Assembly: GCA_021399445.1 (NCBI GenBank)
Contig: JAJTUQ010000002.1
Location: forward strand, 3,348,001 to 3,412,000
From: Xylogone sp. PMI_703
Taxonomy: Eukaryota > Ascomycota > Leotiomycetes
Direction of reading: 5' to 3'
Length of the DNA stretch: 64,000 bases
Shown: one piece after another, positions 1-8,698 of the stretch
Numbering within the stretch: the first letter of the stretch is position 1
Layout of the letters: each line of letters begins with the position of its first letter
Program-made: the position numbers and the translations under genes
Notes under the pieces: generated by a model
Told to the model about the DNA's origin: nothing
The model's database searches: none
Seen by the model: the letters and a program-made list of their open reading frames with translations, nothing else

Positions 1-409
1 AGAAATGTAGGTGGACATTGCAATAAGTTTCCGCTATATTTCCCCCTGTTTAAGCTTGCTTCATGTCCAAAGCCCTGGGCAGATCGCCCTTTCCACTGTC
101 GGTGCGCTCGGAGATCTTGGCGTGGTAGCTCGCTCATTGCGTTTGTCTGCTGTCGTACGTACATAACCCTTGGCTTCCTTGTGGCCCCGTGTGGTATTCT
201 CTCTCTTAGTATGTTACAGCACATTCGTTCGACGATTTTGATGTTCATTTGCTTTGTTTGACTGGATACAAATATTTTGTATTCCCTTATCGTTCCTCTT
301 CCTTCTTAAGTTCTTTCTAGAGCTAGCCCCTCGTTTTGAATCTGTAAACGCTCCTTTTTGCTGGGATATCGCAAATCTCCTGTCGCTCTTTTCGAATCAT
401 ATCGCAACT
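1..409. other. Upstream region of AA1-like gene
   Basis: No gene is supported here. It is the left edge of the window and the presumed promoter and 5' leader of the secreted-protein gene starting at 410. The 150 bases before the ATG are pyrimidine-rich. An in-frame ATG lies at 254, but translation from it would put a long unlikely leader ahead of a good signal peptide. Confidence 0.5.
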
Positions 410-1240
410 ATGAAATTTTTCAGTTCTCTCAGCCTCGTGTTTGGCCTCGCATTGACGGTTTCCGCCTCCCAAGTACCTGCTCATGCAGAATCTCTGGCTG
501 TTACTCAGTCTTCTGTCCGGACGCACACTAAACAACTTCGCCCAGTTAACAAAAGCGTTCTGAAGATCCAAGACTTTCTTCTCACAGATTTCTATATTGC
601 ATCTTTCAGCAACCCGAATACCTCATGGAACCGTACTCTAAACTGTAAGCTCATGCATAATTCAACATCATCTGTTCAAGATGTCGTCAGAGAAATCTTC
701 AAGCTGACATGGGCTCCTTGTCAGTCGTCTTCGCGGATCCAAACTCAAACACAAGCACCATCTGCTCTACTTTCTGGACGCAGGCACCCTCAAATGCCAC
801 AGCTACCGGCAATTCTACTGACAATTCCACCAGCTCTTCTGCGCCGGGAGACTATGTGTCTTGCTTCGGAACTGGCTCAGCAGAGACCTTTGAGTTTAAG
901 TTCAACTCTTTCACTAACCTCGGCTCTTTTCAACTCGGCCTTGTCCACTTCTGGTCTGATCCTGTGTAAGTGACTGATTTGGTCTCCATTTACTTCTCTA
1001 GCTTTCCCAAGTCGCCAATTGGTCACAGCCATAGGCAATTTAAAACTCCAGGCGGTGGTTCCTAATTGTCTGACGTTCTCATGCAGTGACTTCCCTCCCC
1101 CATATGATGTGGTAGGGTACTTTGCTCCCTCTGTGGATATCAGCTTGCAGTGTAATGCAAACGGCGCCGGCTTGACAGCCTGCACACTCCCAGCGGCACA
1201 GAGTCCTAAACATGGTGTCGTCACTCAGTTGACCAACTAA
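410..1240 (+). CDS. AA1-like (Alt a 1-like) small secreted protein
   Basis: Spliced model: exons 410-644, 725-965 and 1087-1240, giving 209 aa. Introns are 645-724 (GTAAGC, CTGAC branch, CAG) and 966-1086 (GTAAGT, CAG). The protein opens with a signal peptide (MKFFSSLSLVFGLALTVSA, cleavage near residue 19). The joined exons give the fold hallmarks of fungal AA1-like proteins: an early FYIASFSNPN strand, then FVFADPNSNTSTICSTFW, GDYVSCF, a LGLVHFWSDP strand, PPYDVV and SLQCNANG..LTACTLP. Four cysteines fall in the mature core, and NST/NAT sequons suggest N-glycosylation. Family members are small secreted beta-sandwich proteins of plant-associated and saprotrophic ascomycetes, often listed as effector candidates or allergen relatives. 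No enzymatic role is known to me. The first junction was chosen because it alone restores the conserved DPN-containing strand in frame. Confidence 0.82.
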
Positions 1241-1839
1241 AGGAAACGTTACCGGATAACCCTAGTTTCTCTCTCGGATGAGAGAGTGTAAGGCTGCTGT
1301 GGAGAGTGCGTTCCTGCCCTGGGATTCTAATTTCTGATTTCTTTTAGAAGGGGGGTCTCTTTGGACAGCAAAAGGCTGTGGGGACACTCTAAGTAAACTT
1401 TAGTTTGCTGCGATTAGTTGGCTCATAGGCTAAGATTGGGATATCTTAGCCAAGTAAATGTTCAGTTCTATTGGGATGCTTTCTCGTAATAGGGAAGAAT
1501 CTAATATCAAAAGTTAGCTGGCTAGTAATAAATAGATGAAAGTCGACAGATTACCAATGCCTCTCAACTCTAACCAGAAAAATCAGAGTACGTTGAAGAG
1601 ATCAGATGGCTTATCTAATGATGAATTACACCCTTCTCTGTAATCTGTCTTCATGAGACGGTGATTTGACCCGTTGTTCCACTTCTCAGCTCCTCAGCTT
1701 ATCCTTTGCCTCAGCACTATTTAGGTCATCTTTCATCCATCAGGAAGGAAACAGGCAGCCAGCTCATTCGAGCTAGCGAGAAAGGAGTATTTCCTCGAAG
1801 ACAATACATGGTAATTCACGCTAAACCGCTGTCCCAAAA

Positions 1840-1853
1840 TTTTGTTGCATGTC
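1840..1853 (-). repeat. Diverged inverted copy of 14-mer repeat
   Basis: TTTTGTTGCATGTC is the reverse complement of GACGTGCAACAAAA (copies at 6669-7980) with one C-to-T change, and it is followed by TG as in two other copies. A single mismatch in 14 could arise by chance more easily than the exact copies, so membership is tentative. Confidence 0.45.
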
Positions 1854-4064
1854 TGCTTCGCTGACCAAAAATCACGATACAAGATTGAAGCAATTTTCAA
1901 TAATTAATTACGCCACCCACAGCAACTACTAGGCATTTTCCTTCGAGGTGGAGGTTCTCTGAGAGATGGCCGAATTATTGATATAAATTTTGAGTATATT
2001 CAACAGTGTTGAGATGGTTGTATTCGGGTTGGAAGGTTTTGGCATGAAAGTAAGCTGTGCAGAGCAAGTCTTCTCTGTGAGGGGGGTTCAACCCCTACTA
2101 TGGTTGGCTTCAGTGAGAAGAAATGGTAGAAATATTGGCTTATTTCCTTATACATGCTGTATATTTCCCCTTTTTATATGTTGTTATTAGCAAGTTCTGG
2201 CTAGAGTTAAGCTGACTTATCATATTTACATGCAGGGCTACAGTACTAGAAGAGTCGATTGAGAACGACGCAAATGAAGCTTCAAATACATTGACACAAC
2301 ATCGGTTATCAGGGAATACGGTTAGGTCATTTGATAATGGGAGGAACTCAAAACTACAATCACAAATACTTGCCTTCGTGCAAGCACGGCACAGTCTCAG
2401 GCAGCTCGTATTGATACCGTCAAAGATGACCACCTAAAGGATAGAAGAGATGGTGTCAAGGCCTCTACAATACTTTTGGAGCCTCCTCCTCCTCATGCCT
2501 AATTATTAATTGAACGTCAACTGAAGCCTTTCATTCATAATGAGTAGCCATTACCCCGGATTTACCCCTGAATTAGACTAATGATTGCTTTGGAACAGAT
2601 ATAAATTCCTAAAATAGTGGATATATTGCGTTCAGAAATAGGTTCTACTGAGCGATTACTCTTGGGTAGTAACAACATTATTGTCCCTGGACAGAAGAAG
2701 TATTGTGGGCTTGCCTGCGGTCGAACAAGGCCGAACGACTATCGAATCGAGACTACGGCTTACACCCATTGACTATCTGCCTAAAAATTTGAAGGCTAAG
2801 GCAGAGGGACAGCAGGATTACTTCCATGTGTCTGTTTGGGTCTATACTATTCGTAACCTCCTTATTCTGGTATATTTCTTTCCCTTCCGTAGTTCATAAT
2901 TTCCTGCTCGATATTAACACATCCTAGTGCCATCCTGGATGAGGCTTTTGAAATATTATAACATACTTCTTGGATCCCGCTCCATCTTTACAGTTTTACT
3001 AACGGCGTATTTGGCTGGCCTGGACGGGCCGAGAGAGTATCCATTGGGCCGCTCCAACCATGTCCAGTCTCCTTTTTGGAATGTCATATATCATCTGCGG
3101 CGTGAGTCAACCTGGTCTGTAATCCAAGAGTAAGACGCGTATTCTGACTGCGCTGGCTCTCTTTATGTCAGCCCACTCCTTTACAAGAACGAAGTCTACC
3201 GCACAATATATGGGCTTCTGCCTTGGCTGCCGATACTGCCGTTCGACTTGGCCTGTCCAGCTCGTTCCCGTTGTTCAGTGAGCAAATGATCACGAAGTTG
3301 AAGCTTGAATGGGCCCTGTCGCTGCGCGCACTCCTTGGCTTGCTCTGTATTCCGAGCCTGCTGCTTATTTACTAGTTTGGGCCGAGGATGAGAGCGAAGG
3401 CGCTTTACAAGCAGTAGTGATCCGCACATTTTGATGGAGTAATAGACGCTCTAATATTTTAGTAGTAAGTATTAACTAAAATGGGGAGTTTGGAGCTTTG
3501 TGGTATGAGTCGGCGCGATTATTAGGCAGCTCGGCTTAATGATTCAGAATGGCAGTAAAGATGATGCCAGACTGTTACATGTGTAAAATAGCTGAGATAA
3601 TAGGCTATAGTGACGACTTTTCTCACAATTCGACATTTTGATAAGGAAACAGAAAAGAATCTCCTTCACACAATTGCATTGTTAGTTGTTAATTCAGATG
3701 AATGAGCGAAATGATGCCATCATCATAACATTTGCACGTTGGACGTCTCTCAAGGAGCTCCTAGTCCGGAGATGCTATTCGCTAAGCCACAACTGGGCAA
3801 ATTCTCGAATATGATTGGACAGATTCGTTCAGTCTGCCTTGAGTGTGGCTGGACCAAGCCCTCCGGCCGCAGTGAGTCACGACGGTCTTCAGTGAACTCA
3901 ACAAGGAGGAAGAATATCGTTCGCCCCCGCGTTGCGAGTCATCTTCTAGAACGTGACTATACTGCGAATATCGGAATGACGAGCTATCAAAGAACGCTCA
4001 ATAATCACTGTGTGACTCTACGGTGGGTAGGATAAAGCTGTCCACATTTCTCATTTCATCTTGG

Positions 4065-4175
4065 GTTCCTCTTCTCCTTTCTCCTTTCTCTATCGCAAGA
4101 TCTCTATATCCTCCGGGATATATTTTTTTCATTTCCCCTCCTCTTCACTTCCTCTATATATATTTTCTTATACCT
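4065..4175 (+). promoter_or_regulatory. CT-rich core promoter with TATA-like run
   Basis: A long C/T tract (CTTCTCCTTTCTCCTTTCTC and following) is interrupted by TATATA-like runs and lies 45-155 bases before the ATG at 4220. Pyrimidine tracts next to transcription start sites are common in filamentous fungal promoters. The position supports the choice of ATG 4220 over the in-frame ATG at 4061. Confidence 0.5.
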
Positions 4176-4219
4176 TGCTTGTACCCAAAAGTCAGGCAAG
4201 CAAACCAACCAAGGCCAAG

Positions 4220-5421
4220 ATGACCACTGTTCTCAAAACCCTCCCCCCACCACAAACCACGAACCATCGGCAGAATCACCGTCGAGAGCGCCCTGGAGCT
4301 CGCACAAGGCGCACATTATCTCGCAAAAATGAAATCTTGTATGACTGTACCGAAGGCCTCTTCGATGCACGCGACTCCAGTGTTTTCCTGCCCAGTGACC
4401 GATCCCGCCCTTCTCCTTTGCTAAGACAGTCTTTTGACCAGAGCTGGGCACGATGGAAAGCTCGCGAGGCAGAAGCGGCGGCTGTGGCAGCTGCAGTAAA
4501 GGCACAGGCCCATCTAAGAGAGATGGACAAGCTGCAGCAAGAGCAGCAGAGGTTGCGAGCGCTGTTTGGAGGGGATGAGCTCGATGACGACGTGAGTCTG
4601 ATACCCGCTATGCTGAATGTGATGGTGCGGCTGTTTGGGGATATCGATTACCCAGATCCCTGAACTCCAACCGGCATGCCAGGCATTGTCCCGGCATCTT
4701 GTGTCTTGGACAAGGTCTCTATTACTATCACTATGATTCCCTGAGTGTAATATTTCTTTTCTACATCTGAAAGAACCGGAGTGTCTGGTATTGAACACAC
4801 ACTTACACAGTTGCCTTTCTATAGGAGCTGCGTCGATTGGGAATACTTCAGGATGGAGAAGACAGCGAGACAAATTCCGTCGCTGAAGACCTTCCCCTCT
4901 ATCCCTCTGCTGCCCCGGCATTCATCATCCGGCCGGGCAAACCTTCACGAAAACGTGCTTTAAAACGGTCAACATGGAAATCGCTGCCGCTCTATCTGTC
5001 GTTCTCAGCACTCAGTGGAGATGACGATATTGCACGACTTCTGACCCTAGAGGTTAATAATGCGCCAGCAAGCATTGTCTCATCCACGATTCAACATCGC
5101 GAGATGGGATATCCACCTACTTTTTCTGTTACTTCGTCTCATTCTGATTTGGCCAGTACTTCCCCACTGTCGTTACCTACCCCTGAATTGGCGTCTGAGG
5201 AGTCCCCGGTTGTTGAATCTGCTATTACCGCACCAGTACCGCATGATAATAATACTTCTTTGTTACCTGCTTTATCAATTCCACGAACCAACACTGCATC
5301 TGAGGATTGGGCTTTTATCGGCACCCCTACCTCCACGACCGCTTCTGAAGTCGAAGCCGATGCCAGCAATGTGGATACCTTTGATACCGAGACTTGGGTC
5401 TTGTTGAACGATGACTCGTAG
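4220..5421 (+). CDS. Unknown protein with two C-terminal AIM-like motifs
   Basis: Two exons, 4220-4591 and 4825-5421, encode 322 aa. The 233-nt intron has GTGAGT and CTATAG ends, and both junctions are phase 0. I do not recognise a named family. Residues 1-70 are basic and low complexity. About 75-124 form an Ala/Glu/Gln-rich helix likely to coil (KAREAEAAAVAAAVKAQAHL onward). About 130-170 are Lys/Arg-rich. The last 120 residues are a Ser/Thr/Pro-rich acidic tail. That tail ends with SEDWAFI (W286-I289) and DTETWVLL (W315-L318), each an acidic-flanked W-x-x-I/L sequence. Such sequences match the Atg8-interacting (AIM/LIR) consensus, so a selective-autophagy adaptor role is conceivable but unproven. 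The start is preceded by a purine-rich context (AAGATGA) just after a CT-rich leader. Confidence 0.75.
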
Positions 5422-6668
5422 CAGATTCTACCATGGAAAAGCCCGTTTTGAAGCCTTAACAAGTCCTTCTAACTCTTATAATATGGAATACTACACGCAG
5501 TACACACTCACAGGAAGCTCACAGGAAGCCAAAAGCTGCATTGAGGACAACTCCGTGAACCGCGAAAGCGAGAGGAGCAATGTGAGCAGGCCTTCCTGCT
5601 GTAACTCATCTGTGTGGCATTATGATTGTGGTGTGGCTCTGAGTTGAAGGCAAAATATTTCCTGGAGGGATTGGTCCTCACACAAATTCAGCTTGGATCT
5701 CATGATCTTTTGGTTAGAAGGGTTGAATGATGAGAGAGAAGTGGAGAGTGGCAGAGGGCACGAGGACGAGGCAAGCTGAGACGGGAGGAAGTGAGGTCTC
5801 ATGGAGGAGATGTAGTTTGTTGTGCTCCCGGATATTTGGGACCGTTTGGAGCTTGCTGCATTTGAAATGAGAGTTTATGTCCAATGAATACGGCAATTTG
5901 GGTTGTAGATTGATCCTTTTAATTTAAATCTTATCTATTATATTACCTCTCTATAATGATTGTTTCAGTGATATTTAGTACCTTACTTCGCGCCTTGCGT
6001 ATTTCAGTGAGAATATACACCGAGTAAATAGCCGCAAAAACAGGATATTCCAAAGAGCCAGGAAAGTAAACAGTATGTAAAGTATGGTTGTAGCGCACTA
6101 ATAACCCGCTCGAACAAGGAATAAGACGGCTACTTACGATGCACCATTCCGGCGGGAGAGACCCGAGGGAGTACACCCGCCACCACCACAGAACGATAAC
6201 AGTCGCTCCATATTACTACAGTAAACCACGCGAGAATAGGCTTACAGGACAGCGCACCACAGCACACTACAACACAGCAGACGCGAACAGCTGACAACTA
6301 CAACCAGGAATCACTCTCTTCGATGCAAAGGCCAAGATAGCCAAAAGCAAGCTCTGGACCCTGAATAGAAGATGTATTACGAAAATACACACCCTATAAT
6401 GGCACCATGGCGCGCCTGATAGTTGGACGGCTGGTGGAGAAAAGCAAGGAGAGAGTAATAGAGCATAACAGTGTAAAGCATTAAAGCCTAGAGCACTGGT
6501 ACAGCGAAATGGAGAAGCAAGAGAAGAGGGGGGCACCATAAGGCCATAAAGCACCGTACGTTTGTCCGCAATCAGCGCATGGGCGGCTCAGAACGAGAGC
6601 CGGCAGCGCATTGTCCAGGGACAAAGCAGCAGAGATGTGGGCTTAGGCTGTCCGGTCGGTTTTCTTCT

Positions 6669-6682
6669 GACGTGCAACAAAA
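6669..6682 (+). repeat. 14-mer repeat, copy 1
   Basis: Exact GACGTGCAACAAAA, followed by CTTTTG. The flanks are not obviously related to those of the other copies. Confidence 0.8.
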
Positions 6683-7138
6683 CTTTTGTTCTCTGGTGGG
6701 AATTTTCTTTGATTTTCGTGTTTCGAGCGGCCTTAACTGTATTTTTTGTTTTCTCGTTCGGGTGAGATAGGTTTGGGGGTTACAAGTGGTTCGGGATCGG
6801 GATCTGGGGCGTGGAATTACCTAGCGGGCGGGTTTATCTGTTGGGGCTCTTACTGGACTGTGCTGTACTGTGCTGTACTGCCAGTTAACTTACATTATTG
6901 CAAAAGACGAGAAAGGGCTTATTTCTCTTGTCTGTCTACAATAATCGGAACGGTGAATAGAAAAGAGCTCTACATGGAAATATCCAAAGAGTATAGAATC
7001 GTGTGTATCAACGGTGCTACGGAGGTACAATCACATGTAAAGCGATCCTGTCTATGCATTCACTCACTGACTGGTACGTACCTGGATCCCGTCCCGTACC
7101 ACAGCAGAGGCCAGACGAGACTGCAAATCGCGCCCCCA

Positions 7139-7152
7139 GACGTGCAACAAAA
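7139..7152 (+). repeat. 14-mer repeat, copy 2
   Basis: Exact GACGTGCAACAAAA, 470 bases after copy 1 in the same orientation. CAGACGAGAC lies 28 bases upstream (7111-7120). Confidence 0.8.
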
Positions 7153-7736
7153 TTTCCACACCCAGCGCACCTCATTAGACAGCTTCCTCTCTCGCCCATC
7201 GGAACCAGAAAAGGAGGAAGGAGAAACCTTTCTCGCAACCCAGAAGTGACTGCATGAAGCACGACATTGGCATTTCTTCAGGGCCCACAGCTCGTTTATG
7301 CTGTGACCCTTGTGAGTATGCCCGCGGGATTTCGAAGGGTGAAATTGATGGAAGTCTCATGATTCTTGGGTCATCTTCCACGTTCTCTCCTCTCCCCTGG
7401 AGTCTGCTCAGGCTCTTGTCATGAAGAGCTGTAGTGGTTGATCACCGGTTATAGGTTAGTGTCTACTTCTTCTCGTTCGCTGGTTCTACGCAGAAACTTA
7501 AGGGACACGAGCTAATCTGAAGACTTTACTGTCCTATAACGTTGTAAAGAGGTAATGACGAACTTAAGTAAAAGCGGGTTGGATATCAGCACAGGAGACT
7601 CTCCTATTCCAGATAGACCCAAGTCAAATTCTGATTTCATCACAATAGTACTGTAACCATACTGGATACTGCACCCTCAAGGCAATACACGTACGTGCCT
7701 GGCCCAGTGAAGAAAGCCATGAGCCACTCCCCCTCA

Positions 7737-7750
7737 GACGTGCAACAAAA
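7737..7750 (+). repeat. 14-mer repeat, copy 3
   Basis: Exact GACGTGCAACAAAA, extended by AA, preceded by TCA. Confidence 0.8.
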
Positions 7751-7833
7751 AAGTTTCGTGGGACCACAGTTCCACAGCCCGTATGGCGTGAGAGACCGCC
7801 CGGGTGCACTAGCGCCATCAAGGTACAACTGCC

Positions 7834-7881
7834 CTGTACAGTTCAGTACAGTACAGTAGTACATACGGAGGTACGGAGTAC
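7834..7881. repeat. GTAC-word cluster (7.8 kb)
   Basis: Overlapping TGTACAG, two GTACAGTA words (7846 and 7851) and the near-tandem pair TACGGAGG/TACGGAG sit within 50 bases. This is low-complexity palindromic sequence of unknown role. Confidence 0.6.
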
Positions 7882-7966
7882 AACATCGGTCCCCTACACT
7901 GACTCTTATTATTCTCTCTCCTATGTCAGACGAGACAGGCAACCCTCCAGCTGCGGCATTTTCTTA

Positions 7967-7980
7967 GACGTGCAACAAAA
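7967..7980 (+). repeat. 14-mer repeat, copy 4
   Basis: Exact GACGTGCAACAAAA, extended to a run of eight A. CAGACGAGAC lies 40 bases upstream (7927-7936), as for copy 2. Confidence 0.8.
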
Positions 7981-8698
7981 AAAATATACGGCACTCTCGA
8001 GCACGGTCTGTTCTCTTCTACAGTACCCGTGCTACTTTTTTCTGTTTGGGTCTTATGTATGTGTGACTCCAGGCGGCATAATGTGTGCATGCGGTCAGCA
8101 CGCAATAATACGCAGGCATCAACATTAATGACCTCAATAGCATCAATGGCATCATAGATGGGTCACTCATTTCTTCTTGATCCCTGTTTTTCGTTCTTGG
8201 TATATTTTATGTTACTGTACTTCCATTCGCCCTACTCGCAAAGTCAAGACTTCCTCTAGGCCTATATTAAACAAAGGGATTTGATTTAAAGGGGATATAT
8301 ATGAGGAAATATATGCACGAAAAAATGGGTCCTGTAAACCCCTTGCTCTTCCTTATCCGCCAGTCCTCCTTACTCTCATTTACTCGCCATTGCGCTTCTC
8401 CCACTGAATACTTCATCCCGTCTAGTCCAAACGATCCACCAAAGACATAACTCCGTCGCTCATGATGATTATAGTGATGGTGCAAATGCTGAAAGCTCCG
8501 CCAAAAAGGAGAAGGCCAAAATGAAAACGTGATAAGAGGAGATGTGCCCTCGACAATACAAGGCCAGGCCATGCCTAGCACACACTTTTTTTTCGAAATA
8601 ACCGACACCTCATCCTTCCTGAATCCGAACCTGCCTTATCCCCTTCCCTCTCTCATGTCCCCTCCTTCCTATCATAACCCAAGGTCGTAACACTCGTT

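Larger units (their letters stand above)
1241..4219. other. Gene-free tract with one diverged repeat copy
   Basis: About 3 kb without a supportable gene. Short open frames near 2681-2899, 2927-3133 and 3739-4035 show no recognisable motif, splice continuity or signal peptide. The tract holds a diverged inverted copy of the 14-mer repeat at 1840-1853, and it ends in the CT-rich promoter of the next gene. Decayed transposon or gene remnants are possible but were not identified. Confidence 0.5.
5422..8698. other. Gene-free tract carrying four 14-mer repeats
   Basis: About 3.3 kb between the convergent 3' ends of two genes. Open frames here are short, lack family motifs and overlap on both strands. 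The notable content is four exact same-orientation copies of GACGTGCAACAAAA (6669, 7139, 7737, 7967). There are also GTAC-rich words near 6856-6880, 7074-7100, 7834-7881 and 8213-8220. CAGACGAGAC occurs at both 7111 and 7927, each a short way upstream of a 14-mer copy. Confidence 0.55.

Noticed and set aside
2681..3133. Two short neighbouring frames that might be a decayed gene
   Set aside because: Neither translates to a known motif and they cannot be joined by convincing splice sites.
4061..4219. In-frame upstream ATG extending the 322-aa protein by 53 residues
   Set aside because: The extension is a translation of the CT-rich leader with TATA-like runs. The ATG at 4220 has the better context and position.
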